Below are positions 30,563 through 39,420 of a DNA stretch of 39,445 nucleotides, piece by piece. A program made the translations under genes and the position numbers. This DNA is from Acidimicrobiia bacterium (GTDB lineage Bacteria; Actinomycetota; Acidimicrobiia; Acidimicrobiales; Bin134). Where the stretch lies: positions 1-39,445 of the forward strand of contig JAJEGM010000036.1 of the NCBI GenBank assembly GCA_022819825.1, given 5' to 3'. The number at the start of each line of letters is the position of its first letter. Position 1 is the first letter of the stretch. The notes under the pieces are model-generated. The model saw only the letters and a program-made list of their open reading frames with translations, was not told where the DNA came from and ran no database searches.

Positions 30563-31776
30563 CCGCGGCTTTGGGCCCGAGCGTATTCGGCCTCGACCCG
30601 CTGTACGACGGGGGAGTGGGCCTGGCCGAGGTGCTCATCACCCTGCTCAAGGTGGGAGTGGCCTTTGCAGTGCTGCTGGTGGCCGTGATGTTGATGATCT
30701 GGTTCGAGCGCAAGCTCATCAGCGACATGCAGAACCGCATCGGCCCCAATCTGGCTGGCCCGTTCGGCATCTTCCAGACGCTGGCCGACGGCATCAAGCT
30801 GTTCTTCAAAGAAGACCTCATCCCCGAGCAGTCCGACCGGCTCGTTTTCAAGCTCGCCCCCTATCTCTCGCTGGTCCCCGCCTTCTTGGTGTTCGCCGTG
30901 GTCCCCGTAGGGGGAGACTTCAACGGAGGCGATGGCCGGGTGTCCCTATTCGGCCATGAGACCTTCCTGCAAGTATCCGACCCGCCGGTGGGCATCCTGC
31001 TGGTGCTGGCCATGTCGTCGGTGGCCGTGTACGGAGTGATGCTGGCCGGCTGGTCGTCGGGCTCCAAGTACCCGCTGCTGGCATCGGTGCGGGCCTCGGC
31101 CCAGATGGTGTCGTACGAGGCCGCTCTGGGCCTGTCGCTGGCCGCGGTGCTTTTGAAGTCGGGCAGCTTGTCTACCAACCAGATCGTGTTCGAGCAGTCG
31201 GTGTGGAACTGGAACCTGTGGGTTACCTGGGTGGTGCCCATGGTGATCTTCTTGATCGCGGCCACCGCCGAGTTGAACCGGCCCCCGTTCGACTTGGTGG
31301 AGGCCGAGCAGGAACTGGTGGGTGGCTTTCACACCGAATACAGCTCTATTCGGTTCGCCCTGTTCTATCTGGCCGAGTTCATGAACACCATCACCATGTC
31401 GGCCATCGTGGTGACGCTGTTCTTGGGCGGCCCCAACGGCCCCGACTTCACCACGGTGGGCTGGCTGTCGGGCCTGTTGTGGTTCTTCATCAAGCTGATG
31501 CTGTTCCTGTTCGCCTTCGTGTGGCTGCGGGCCACCCTGCCCCGCTTCCGCTACGACCAGCTCATGGACTTGGGCTGGAAGCTGCTCATCCCCCTGTCGC
31601 TGGGCTGGCTGCTGGTGCTGGCCTCCTATGACGTGGCTGGCGACCGGGGCTGGAATCGGGCCGCCGCAGTGATCGTGATGCTGGCCATTATGGCCGCGCT
31701 GGCCGGGCTGCTGGCCCTGGCCCTGCGAGCCGCCCGCCAACGCCGAGAACTCGACCCCCAAGGAGGATTCGCCTGA
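30559..31776 (+). CDS. nuoH: NADH-quinone oxidoreductase subunit H
   Basis: Encodes 405 residues with about eight spans. NuoH closes the quinone chamber at the foot of the peripheral arm. Visible are WFERKLISDMQNRIGPN, the acidic loop ELNRPPFDLVEAEQELVGGF with conserved glutamates, and YSSIRFALFYLAEFMNTI. It is longer than E. coli NuoH (325) by N- and C-terminal additions; an extended loop (VVPVGGDFNGGDGRV) lies between spans 2 and 3. ATGA overlap with nuoG and TGATG overlap with nuoI. Confidence 0.96.
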   Translation: MTAALGPSVFGLDPLYDGGVGLAEVLITLLKVGVAFAVLLVAVMLMIWFERKLISDMQNRIGPNLAGPFGIFQTLADGIKLFFKEDLIPEQSDRLVFKLAPYLSLVPAFLVFAVVPVGGDFNGGDGRVSLFGHETFLQVSDPPVGILLVLAMSSVAVYGVMLAGWSSGSKYPLLASVRASAQMVSYEAALGLSLAAVLLKSGSLSTNQIVFEQSVWNWNLWVTWVVPMVIFLIAATAELNRPPFDLVEAEQELVGGFHTEYSSIRFALFYLAEFMNTITMSAIVVTLFLGGPNGPDFTTVGWLSGLLWFFIKLMLFLFAFVWLRATLPRFRYDQLMDLGWKLLIPLSLGWLLVLASYDVAGDRGWNRAAAVIVMLAIMAALAGLLALALRAARQRRELDPQGGFA

Positions 31777-32447
31777 TGGGATACCTCCGAGGATTCGCCG
31801 TTACTCTGCGCAAGCTGCTCAAGGGCACCGAAACGGGCCGGGTGGTCACCACCCAGTACCCCGATGAGAAGCGCCCCAAGCCCGAGCGTTTCCACGGCCG
31901 CCACGTGCTCAACCGCTACGAGGACGGCATGGAGAAGTGCATCGGGTGCGAGCTGTGCGCTGGCGTGTGCCCGGCCCGCTGCATCTACGTGCGGGGGGCC
32001 GACAACCCGCCCGACGATCCGGTGTCCCCCGGCGAGCGCTTCGGCTACGTCTACGAGATCAACTACCTGCGGTGTATCCACTGCGACTTGTGCGTGGAGG
32101 CCTGTCCCACCGAGGCCATCACCGAGTCGAAGCTGTTCGAGTTCTCGTTCACCAACCGATCCGACGCCATCTACACCAAAGACGAGCTAGTGGTGGACGA
32201 CGACGGCCGGCCCCAGCAGCTTCCCTGGGAACACTGGGAACCCGGTGACGATGAGCACACCTCGGCGTGGGTGCGGGCCACATCGCCGTCGGGCCAAGCC
32301 GCCTACGAGGGTCAGGTGGCCTGGTCGGGCGAACTGGGCTATGGCATCCGCTCACCGGAGCGGGGCCAGTCGGCTGAAGACGAAGCCGACGAAGCCACCG
32401 AGGACCATAGCCAGCACCATGACGACGACCACGGAAGCCACCACTGA
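31776..32447 (+). CDS. nuoI: NADH-quinone oxidoreductase subunit I
   Basis: Encodes 223 residues, the 23-kDa subunit with two [4Fe-4S] clusters (N6a, N6b): CIGCELCAGVCPARC and CIHCDLCVEACPTEA. RFHGRHVLNRYEDGMEKC precedes the first. The C-terminal ~60 residues are acidic and end in a histidine-rich tail (HSQHHDDDHGSHH), which is not part of the usual family core. It links the Fe-S chain of NuoG to NuoB. Overlaps by single bases with both neighbours (TGATG). Confidence 0.95.
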   Translation: MGYLRGFAVTLRKLLKGTETGRVVTTQYPDEKRPKPERFHGRHVLNRYEDGMEKCIGCELCAGVCPARCIYVRGADNPPDDPVSPGERFGYVYEINYLRCIHCDLCVEACPTEAITESKLFEFSFTNRSDAIYTKDELVVDDDGRPQQLPWEHWEPGDDEHTSAWVRATSPSGQAAYEGQVAWSGELGYGIRSPERGQSAEDEADEATEDHSQHHDDDHGSHH

Positions 32448-33001
32448 TGGAGACCGCGGTCTTCATAGTGTGCGCGGCCATAGTGTTGGCCGGGGCGCTG
32501 GGCGTGGTGTTGGCCCGCAACCCGGTACACGCCGCGTTGAGCCTGGTGGGAACCCTGTTCGGCATGGCCGTGCTGTTCTTGAACCTGGAGGCCCACTTCC
32601 TGGCCGCGGTGCAGATCATCGTGTACGCCGGCGCCATCGTGGTGCTGTTCTTGTTCGTGATCATGCTGTTGGGTGTCGACCGGCTGGAAGACCTGTCGGT
32701 GGAGCCCATCACCGGCCAGCGCACCCTGGCCATCCTGGCCGGCTTGGGCACCTTCGGGCTGGCCGTGGCCTTCTTGGCCACCAGCGACATCGGCCTGGTG
32801 GGCCACACCAAGGTCTTGACGCTGGATATCACCGACCAATACTCCAACTTGCATCAGATCGCCGACGTGCTGTTCACCGACTACGTGTACGCCTTTGAGG
32901 CCACCGCCGCCCTGCTCACCATCTCGGTGGTGGGCGCAGTGGTCATGTCCCGGCGCATGGCCCGAAGCGACGAGGCCCAAGAGAGCGCGGGGGACGACTG
33001 A
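32447..33001 (+). CDS. nuoJ: NADH-quinone oxidoreductase subunit J
   Basis: Encodes 184 residues with five spans. The third span signature [17 protein letters not shown], containing the pi-bulge region important for coupling, follows [13 protein letters not shown]; span 1 has [20 protein letters not shown]. The C-terminus is charged and short. It begins at TGATG after nuoI and ends with TGATG before nuoK. Confidence 0.94.
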   Translation: METAVFIVCAAIVLAGALGVVLARNPVHAALSLVGTLFGMAVLFLNLEAHFLAAVQIIVYAGAIVVLFLFVIMLLGVDRLEDLSVEPITGQRTLAILAGLGTFGLAVAFLATSDIGLVGHTKVLTLDITDQYSNLHQIADVLFTDYVYAFEATAALLTISVVGAVVMSRRMARSDEAQESAGDD

Positions 33002-33303
33002 TGGTCACCGCCTCCTGGTACCTGATCTTGGCCGCCGCGTTGTTCACCATCGGCGCGGTGGGCCTCTTGGTGCGGCGCAACCCGCTGATCATGTTCATGT
33101 GCGTGGAGCTGATGCTCAACGCCGTCAACCTCACCTTCATCACCTTCGGGCGGGAGCTCAACGACATCGGCGGGCAGGTGTCGGTGTTCTTTGTGCTGGT
33201 GGTGGCGGCCGCCGAGGTGGTGGTGGGCTTGGCCATCGTGGTGGCCATCAACCGCCGCCGCCCCCAGGCCACCGCCGACGACCTATCGGCGCTGAGGGGA
33301 TAG
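33001..33303 (+). CDS. nuoK: NADH-quinone oxidoreductase subunit K
   Basis: Encodes 100 residues and three spans, the family's normal length. The key glutamates for proton transfer are in [17 protein letters not shown] (span 2) and in [18 protein letters not shown] (span 3). It is the smallest antiporter-like module (MnhC-like). The gap to nuoL is seven bases. Confidence 0.95.
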   Translation: MVTASWYLILAAALFTIGAVGLLVRRNPLIMFMCVELMLNAVNLTFITFGRELNDIGGQVSVFFVLVVAAAEVVVGLAIVVAINRRRPQATADDLSALRG

Positions 33304-33310
33304 CGCCGTC

Positions 33311-35269
33311 ATGAGCACTCTTGTCGATCTCGTCTGGTTGATCCCCGCCTTCCCGCTGGCCGGGGTGCTGATCTTGATGGCGCTGGGCCGCCGGTTGGGC
33401 GAGCCCCGAGCCGGCTGGCTGGCCACCGCCATGATGGGCGGATCGTTTGTGGCCACGCTGCTGGTGTTCATCGGGCTCATTGGCCACGAAGGCGATGAGC
33501 GGGAGACGGTGGTCACCCTGTTCGAGTGGGTGCCCGCCGGGAAGCTGGCGGTGGACATCGGCTTTCTAGCCGACCCGCTGTCCATCACCATGGCCCTGTT
33601 CGTGACCGGGGTGGGGGCCCTCATCCACCTGTACTCCATCGGCTACATGCATGGCGACGAGGGCTTCTCCAAGTTCTTCATCTATCTCAACCTGTTCGCC
33701 TTCTCCATGCTCATGCTGGTGCTGGGCGACAACCTGCTGCTCACCTTCTTGGGCTGGGAGGGAGTGGGGGCCTGCTCTTACCTGCTGATCTCGTTCTGGT
33801 TCACCGACGAGGCCAACGCTTCGGCTGGCAAGAAGGCGTTCGTCACCAACCGGGTGGGCGACTGGGGCTTCTTGGTGGCCATGTTCCTGGCGTTTTTGAC
33901 CTTCGGATCGCTCCAGTACGGGGAGATCTTCTACGACCTGGAGTCCAACGGCGTGGCCGCGGGCACCGCGTCGGCCATCGTGGTGCTGCTCTTGGTGGGG
34001 GCGGCCGGCAAGTCGGCCCAGTTCCCGCTGCACGTCTGGCTGCCCGACGCCATGGCCGGACCCACGCCGGTGTCGGCCCTCATCCACGCTGCCACCATGG
34101 TCACCGCCGGCGTGTATCTGCTCACCCGGATGAGCCCGATCATCGCCGAGGCCCACGGCTGGGTGCCCGACCTCATCATGTGGGTGGGCCTGGGCACCGC
34201 GCTGATGGCCGCCACCATCGCGGTGGCCCAAAACGACATCAAGAAAGTGCTGGCCTACTCCACCGTCAGCCAGCTCGGATTCATGTTCGTGGCCGTGGGC
34301 TCGGGGGCCTATGTGGCCGCCATCTTCCACATGGTCACCCACGCCTTCTTCAAGGCGCTCTTGTTCCTGGGGGCCGGGTCGGTGATCCACGGGATGGACG
34401 GTGATCAGGACATCCGCCGCTATGGCGGGCTGGCCCGGCTGCTGCCCATCACCTCGATGACCTTCGTGGCCGGCTGGCTGGCCATTGCCGGGGTGCCGCC
34501 GTTCTCGGGTTTCTGGTCGAAAGACGAGATCCTGGCCTACGCCTACGGCGAGAACAAGGTGCTGTGGTTGCTGCTGCTGGCTACCGCCATCCTCACCGCC
34601 TTCTACATGACCCGGCTGGTGCTCATGACGTTCTTCGGCCCGCCCCGGTGGGTTGAGGCTGAGACTCAAGTTGAAGTTGAGGCTGATGAGGAAGCAGAAT
34701 CCGCGGTCGAAACCGGTCCGCCCCACCGTCATCCCCATGAATCGCCGTGGACCATGACCATTCCGCTGGTGGTGCTGGCCGGATTGGCCATGGTGGCCGG
34801 GGTGATCAACCTGCCGTTCGCCTCCGATGTCCACTTCCTGGGCAACTGGCTCAAGCCGTCGCTGTTCGGCAACGAAGGCCATCTCCCCTTCGGCGGGGGC
34901 ACCCAGTGGGTGCTGGCCCTAGTGGCCATCGTCGGCAGCCTGGGCGGGGTGTCGGCTGGGGCCGCGGTGTACATCCGCCGCCGGATTGACCCGGCCCGTA
35001 TCGAGCACCCCTTCTTGGCCCGGGCCTGGCGCATCGACGAGACCGTCACCGATTTCATGGGTAGCCCCGGTCGTCGGGCGTTCGAGCGCACCACCCAGTT
35101 CGATGAGCAGGTGGTGGACGGCGCAGTCAACGGTACCGGCACCCTGATCCGCCGGGCCGGTTCCCGGCTGAGGGTGTCGCAATCCGGCTTAGTACGCAGC
35201 TACGCCCTGGGCATTGCCATCGGCGCGGTGGCCATGCTGGCCTGGTTCATCTCGAGGGCGGGGCTCTGA
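33311..35269 (+). CDS. nuoL: NADH-quinone oxidoreductase subunit L
   Basis: Encodes 652 residues, the distal antiporter-like proton pump of complex I with a long lateral helix. Seen are GALIHLYSIGYM, NLLLTFLGWEGVGACSYLLI, KSAQFPLHVWLPDAMAGPTP with its pumping lysine, and STVSQLGFMFVAVGSGAY. At about residues 447-478 is an acidic insert (VEVEADEEAESAVE) and a histidine-bearing HRHPHESPW; its bases (34651-34713) use more A and T than the surroundings. The C-terminal lateral helix region follows at about 540-652. Overlaps nuoM by one base. Confidence 0.95.
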   Translation: MSTLVDLVWLIPAFPLAGVLILMALGRRLGEPRAGWLATAMMGGSFVATLLVFIGLIGHEGDERETVVTLFEWVPAGKLAVDIGFLADPLSITMALFVTGVGALIHLYSIGYMHGDEGFSKFFIYLNLFAFSMLMLVLGDNLLLTFLGWEGVGACSYLLISFWFTDEANASAGKKAFVTNRVGDWGFLVAMFLAFLTFGSLQYGEIFYDLESNGVAAGTASAIVVLLLVGAAGKSAQFPLHVWLPDAMAGPTPVSALIHAATMVTAGVYLLTRMSPIIAEAHGWVPDLIMWVGLGTALMAATIAVAQNDIKKVLAYSTVSQLGFMFVAVGSGAYVAAIFHMVTHAFFKALLFLGAGSVIHGMDGDQDIRRYGGLARLLPITSMTFVAGWLAIAGVPPFSGFWSKDEILAYAYGENKVLWLLLLATAILTAFYMTRLVLMTFFGPPRWVEAETQVEVEADEEAESAVETGPPHRHPHESPWTMTIPLVVLAGLAMVAGVINLPFASDVHFLGNWLKPSLFGNEGHLPFGGGTQWVLALVAIVGSLGGVSAGAAVYIRRRIDPARIEHPFLARAWRIDETVTDFMGSPGRRAFERTTQFDEQVVDGAVNGTGTLIRRAGSRLRVSQSGLVRSYALGIAIGAVAMLAWFISRAGL

Positions 35270-36858
35270 TGGGCGGCTCCACCGTTCTTCCGGTCATCAT
35301 CTTCCTGCCCTTGGTGGGGGCGGCGGCTATCGCGCTTATCGCCCCCTCCCGCGCGACGGTGCTCAAGCCGGTGGCGGTGGCCACCTCGGCGGCTACCGGG
35401 GCGCTCACCCTGTGGCTGATGGCCGCGTTTGACAAGAACGACGGCGACTTCCAGTTCACCCAGCTCACCGAGTGGATCGGCTCGGCTGGCATCTCCTGGC
35501 ATGTCGGGGTGGACGGCATCTCGCTGTTCTTGGTGGTGCTCACTGGACTGCTCTTCCCCATCGCCATCGTGGCCTGCGACCCGCCCCACGACGCCAAGGC
35601 CTATTACATCTGGATGCTGGTGCTGGAAACCGGCTGCCTGGGGGTGTTCCTGGCCCTGGATCTGGTGCTGTTCTTCTTGTTCTTCGAGGTCGTGCTTATC
35701 CCCATGTACTTCCTCATCGGGAAGTGGGGCCACGAGAACCGCAAGTACGCCGCCACCAAGTTCTTCTTGTTCACCATGCTGGGCTCGGCTCTCATGCTGG
35801 TGGGGATGCTGGCCCTAGCGTTGCTCGCCAAGGATTACAGCGAGACCGGCGAAATCACCTTCAACCTCATAGATTTGGCCCAGAGCGCGAGCGAACTGCC
35901 CACCATCACCGCCCGCTGGATATTCCTTTCGTTTGTGCTGGCCTTCGCGGTGAAGGTGCCGCTCTTCCCGGTGCATACCTGGCTGCCCGACGCCCACACC
36001 GAGGCCCCCACCGCCGGCTCGGTGATCCTGGCCGGGGTGCTGCTCAAGCTGGGTACCTACGGGCTGGTCCGCTTCGGCCTGTATCTGTTTCCCGAGGCGT
36101 CCCAGTACTTCGCCCCGCTGCTGTTCACCCTGGGGGTGATCGGCATTCTCTACGGCGCAGTGGTGGCCACCATGCAGCGCGACCTGAAACGCCTGGTGGC
36201 CTACTCATCAGTGGCCCACCTCGGGTTCATCGTGCTGGGCATCTTCTCCATCAACACCGAGGGCATCGAGGGCGGGCTGCTCCAGATGGTGAACCACGGC
36301 CTGTCCACCGGGGCGCTGTTCTTGCTGGTGGGGTTCATCTACGAGCGCCGCCACACCCGCCAGATTTCCGAGATGATCGGGCTTCAGAAGGCTGCCCCAG
36401 TGCTGGCCGCGGTGTTCACCGTGGTGATGCTGTCGTCGGTGGGGCTGCCCGGCCTCAACGGCTTCGTGGGCGAGTTCTTGATCTTGGCTGGTGCCTTCGT
36501 GGCCCACCGCTGGTGGGCAGTGGTGGCCGCCGCCGGGGTCATCCTGGCCGCGCTGTATCTGCTGTGGGCCTACCAGCGTGTGTTCCACGGCACCCCCGAC
36601 GACCCCAACCGCTCGATGCCCGACCTCAACTGGCAGGAAAAGCTGGTGATGGTGCCGTTGGTGGGACTCATCGTGTTCTTAGGGGTGTATCCCAAGCCGG
36701 TGATCGAGCGCATGGAACCGTCCGTCAACGCGTTGATCGAACACATGGAGGAAGTCGAGGGGATTGAATCGCCCACCGTGGGTGATCGGCCCGAGGGCAG
36801 CTTTGAAGAACTCCGCAAGCTGAAGGCCGACTACGGCGACGAGGAGGAGGGCCACTGA
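35269..36858 (+). CDS. nuoM: NADH-quinone oxidoreductase subunit M
   Basis: Encodes 529 residues, the middle antiporter-like subunit. The signature stretches are WHVGVDGISLFLVVLTGLLF, FEVVLIPMYFLIGKWG with the conserved pumping glutamate, VKVPLFPVHTWLPDAHTEAP and LAGVLLKLGTYGLVRF. About fourteen spans are expected. A hydrophilic acidic tail (LKADYGDEEEGH) ends the protein. TGATG overlaps with both neighbours. Confidence 0.96.
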   Translation: MGGSTVLPVIIFLPLVGAAAIALIAPSRATVLKPVAVATSAATGALTLWLMAAFDKNDGDFQFTQLTEWIGSAGISWHVGVDGISLFLVVLTGLLFPIAIVACDPPHDAKAYYIWMLVLETGCLGVFLALDLVLFFLFFEVVLIPMYFLIGKWGHENRKYAATKFFLFTMLGSALMLVGMLALALLAKDYSETGEITFNLIDLAQSASELPTITARWIFLSFVLAFAVKVPLFPVHTWLPDAHTEAPTAGSVILAGVLLKLGTYGLVRFGLYLFPEASQYFAPLLFTLGVIGILYGAVVATMQRDLKRLVAYSSVAHLGFIVLGIFSINTEGIEGGLLQMVNHGLSTGALFLLVGFIYERRHTRQISEMIGLQKAAPVLAAVFTVVMLSSVGLPGLNGFVGEFLILAGAFVAHRWWAVVAAAGVILAALYLLWAYQRVFHGTPDDPNRSMPDLNWQEKLVMVPLVGLIVFLGVYPKPVIERMEPSVNALIEHMEEVEGIESPTVGDRPEGSFEELRKLKADYGDEEEGH

Positions 36859-38429
36859 TGCTCCCGATCCTCGCCCAGGCAAACATCCCCGACATCCAGT
36901 GGCTGCCGCTCATCCCCCACATAGTGATGGCTGGGGCCGCGGTGGTGCTGTTGACCATCGTGTCGGTGGCCGGTCGCTGGCTGCCGGGGTGGTTCGCATC
37001 GGCCTGGACAGCGGCCGCCGGGTTCGCAGTGCTAGCCACCGCCATTCCGGTGTGGATACGGGTTGACCAAGAGGGAGAATCCTCGACTATCGCCGGATCG
37101 ATCGGCGTGGACCAGTTTTCGGTGTTCATCATCGTGCTGCTGGCCTGCTCTGTGGTGCTGACCGCGTTGGTGGCCGACGGCTTCTTGCACCGGGAGAGCC
37201 TCGACGGCCCCGCCTTCTACGTGTTGTTGATGCTGTCGGCCGCCGGTGGCATCACCATGGCCTCGGCCAACAACCTCATCGTGCTGTTCTTGGGTCTGGA
37301 GATCCTGTCTCTAGCCGTGTACGTGCTGGTGGCCATGCACCTGCGGAGGGCCGAGTCGCAGGAAGCGGGAATCAAATACTTCGTGCTGGGGGCGTTCGCC
37401 TCGGCATTCCTGCTCTACGGCATTGCTCTGGTTTACGGGGCGACTGGGTCTTTGAATTTGGCGGACATCCGGTTGCGACAAGGCGGATGGTTTGCCTATG
37501 CAGGATCGGAGTCGTCGCCGACAGATGCGGGGATGCAAGGCGTGCCGGAAGGCGTTGCCATGCTGTCTGCCGACAACGGCCTGCTGTTGGCCGGGATGGC
37601 CATGCTCCTGGTGGGGTTCGGCTTCAAGGTGGCCGCGGTGCCGTTCCATGCCTGGACCCCCGACGTGTACCAGGGGGCGCCGTCACCGGTGGTGTCGTAC
37701 ATGGCTGCCGGGGTGAAGGCCGCCGGATTCGCCGCTCTGCTCCGGGTGTTCTTTGGCGGGTTCTTGGGAGTGGCCGATGACTGGCAGCCGGTGGTGTTCG
37801 GCTTGGCCATCGCCAGCTTGGCGGTGGGCTCGATGCTGGCCATCGTCCAGACCGACGTGAAGCGGATCCTGGCCTACTCCTCGATCAGTCACGCCGGGTT
37901 CATCCTCGTTGGTGTGCAGGCCGCCACTGACGACGGCGTGGCCAGCGTGCTGTTCTACCTGGCCGCCTACGCGGCCATGGCCATCGGCAGCTTTGCGGTG
38001 ATCACCGTGGTGAGCGGCCCCGGCGACGAGGGCACCGGCCTCGACAACCTGCGGGGATTGGCTGCCCGCCACCCGCTGCTTGCCGCCGCCTTCACGGTGC
38101 TGTTGCTGTCGCAGGCTGGAATCCCTTTCACCGTCGGGTTCTGGGCCAAGTTCGAGGTGATTACCGCCGCGGTGGACGCCCGCTCCTTCTGGCTGGCGGT
38201 GATCGCCATGCTGGCCGCGGTGGTGGCCGCCTTCTTGTACCTTCGGATTGTGGTGGCCATGTTCCTGGAGGCCCCCGAGTCCGACGCCCCCCGCCTCAGC
38301 ATTCCCCGCGGCCCGGCGGTGGCTGTTGCCATCGTGGTGCTGTTCACCCTGGCCTTCGGCATCTACCCCGAGCCCCTCCTCAACCTCGCCGACGACGCCT
38401 GGCTAAATCTCCGCCTTCACGCCCACTAA
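36858..38429 (+). CDS. nuoN: NADH-quinone oxidoreductase subunit N
   Basis: Encodes 523 residues, the third antiporter-like subunit and the last nuo gene. Family features are LFLGLEILSLAVYVLVAMHL, KYFVLGAFASAFLLYGIALVYG, KVAAVPFHAWTPDVYQGAPS with the central lysine, and RILAYSSISHAGFILVGV. A loop at about 203-230 (RQGGWFAYAGSESSPTDAG) is less GC-rich and locally unusual. The operon's coding run of about 21 kb ends here; a 66-bp gap without an obvious terminator precedes the lipoprotein gene. Confidence 0.95.
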   Translation: MLPILAQANIPDIQWLPLIPHIVMAGAAVVLLTIVSVAGRWLPGWFASAWTAAAGFAVLATAIPVWIRVDQEGESSTIAGSIGVDQFSVFIIVLLACSVVLTALVADGFLHRESLDGPAFYVLLMLSAAGGITMASANNLIVLFLGLEILSLAVYVLVAMHLRRAESQEAGIKYFVLGAFASAFLLYGIALVYGATGSLNLADIRLRQGGWFAYAGSESSPTDAGMQGVPEGVAMLSADNGLLLAGMAMLLVGFGFKVAAVPFHAWTPDVYQGAPSPVVSYMAAGVKAAGFAALLRVFFGGFLGVADDWQPVVFGLAIASLAVGSMLAIVQTDVKRILAYSSISHAGFILVGVQAATDDGVASVLFYLAAYAAMAIGSFAVITVVSGPGDEGTGLDNLRGLAARHPLLAAAFTVLLLSQAGIPFTVGFWAKFEVITAAVDARSFWLAVIAMLAAVVAAFLYLRIVVAMFLEAPESDAPRLSIPRGPAVAVAIVVLFTLAFGIYPEPLLNLADDAWLNLRLHAH

Positions 38430-38495
38430 CCCTTCCCGCGTTGGTGCTGAGAACCTCACTGGTAGCCTGAATCAGCCATTTTGGAAAGGAAGAAT

Positions 38496-39341
38496 ATGAC
38501 CAAGCGCACGAGCCTCACTGTGCTGGCGCTGTTGCTGGTTTTCGGTCTGGTGGCCGCGGCGTGCGGCAACGATGACGACGACGGAGCCACGGCCGGCCCG
38601 CCGCCCAAGACCGAGCGGGACGCGTACACCAAGTGGTATGTGCAGAAGGCCGTAGATCGATACCAGGAGACCGGCCGGCAAGCCACCATCGACTACTACA
38701 ACAACGAGGCCGGCGCCGACGACCAGTGGTACATCTTCATCGCCGACGTCAACACGGGCACCACCGTGGCCCACGCCACCATTCCCTCGCGGGTAGGCCA
38801 AAATTCAAGCCAGCGAGTGGACATCACCGGTCACGCATACGGTCCGCTGCTGTTTGCGGCGCCCGATTCAGGCCACTGGGTGGACTACGTGTTCTACAAC
38901 CCCCAAACCGACACCGGCGGTACCAAGCACACCTGGGCCATCCGACAGGACGACCTGATCTTCGCTTCCGGCTGGTACGAGGACTCCCATCCCGTTCCTC
39001 CCCCCACCAAAGCCGAGCCCGGCTCTTACACCAGAGCCTTCGTCGAAGACGCCATTTGGTTTTATGAGTCCAACGGACGCAGCGCCCTGATCGAGCACTT
39101 GCATTCTCCCGACAGCACCGACCCCCCCAGCGTGGACGGTCAATGGTACGGGTTCGTCTTTGACCTCGACGGCGTGGTGCTGGCCCACCCCACGGTTCCC
39201 GACAATGTGGGCCAGACCCTCCACGAGATCCTCGGAGGTACTCCCGAGGGCTTGGCTGCCGCTGATGAGATGGTGACGGCCACCGAGACCGGCAAGTGGG
39301 TGGATTACAGGCTCTTCGCGTCGAAGCTGGGACCAGGGTGA
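38496..39341 (+). CDS. Lipoprotein with two Cache-like halves, second truncated
   Basis: Encodes 281 residues. The signal peptide ends with a lipobox whose cysteine is C23 (GLVAAACGNDDDD), so the protein is probably anchored outside the membrane. Two related halves follow: each starts Y-T-[KR]-x-[FY]-V (DAYTKWYVQKAVDRY; GSYTRAFVEDAIWFY), has QWYxF near an aspartate strand (QWYIFIADV; QWYGFVFDL), VAHATIP or LAHPTVP, and WVDY. Half 1 continues with KHTWAIRQDDLIFASGWYE; half 2 stops 10 residues after WVDY, so that element is missing. The pattern resembles Cache-type ligand-sensing domains (moderate confidence). ATG 38496 has GGAAAGGAAG before it. Loss of the end may be due to the element that follows. 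Confidence 0.7.
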   Translation: MTKRTSLTVLALLLVFGLVAAACGNDDDDGATAGPPPKTERDAYTKWYVQKAVDRYQETGRQATIDYYNNEAGADDQWYIFIADVNTGTTVAHATIPSRVGQNSSQRVDITGHAYGPLLFAAPDSGHWVDYVFYNPQTDTGGTKHTWAIRQDDLIFASGWYEDSHPVPPPTKAEPGSYTRAFVEDAIWFYESNGRSALIEHLHSPDSTDPPSVDGQWYGFVFDLDGVVLAHPTVPDNVGQTLHEILGGTPEGLAAADEMVTATETGKWVDYRLFASKLGPG

Positions 39342-39364
39342 TTTGGGGGTCCACCACTGAGGGT

Positions 39365-39419
39365 GGGGGCCTCGCCGATTCTTGTGACTGACACATAGTC
39401 CAAGAGACGGGAGGCCCCC
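39365..39419 (+). promoter_or_regulatory. Long imperfect hairpin burying a ribosome-binding site
   Basis: The outer stem GGGGGCCTC (39365-39373) pairs perfectly with GAGGCCCCC (39411-39419). Inside, CCG, TTCTTG and GAC pair with CGG, CAAGAG and GTC, with single-base bulges at 39374 and 39385 and one A-A mismatch, leaving a nine-base loop (TGACACATA). That is 21 pairs, one of them G-U. CCACC (39351) can further pair with GGTGG (39420). The 3' arm contains GGGAGG (39409-39414), the apparent ribosome-binding site for a GTG start at 39421. No T-run follows, so it is not a standard terminator. Confidence 0.6.
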
Positions 39420-39420
39420 G

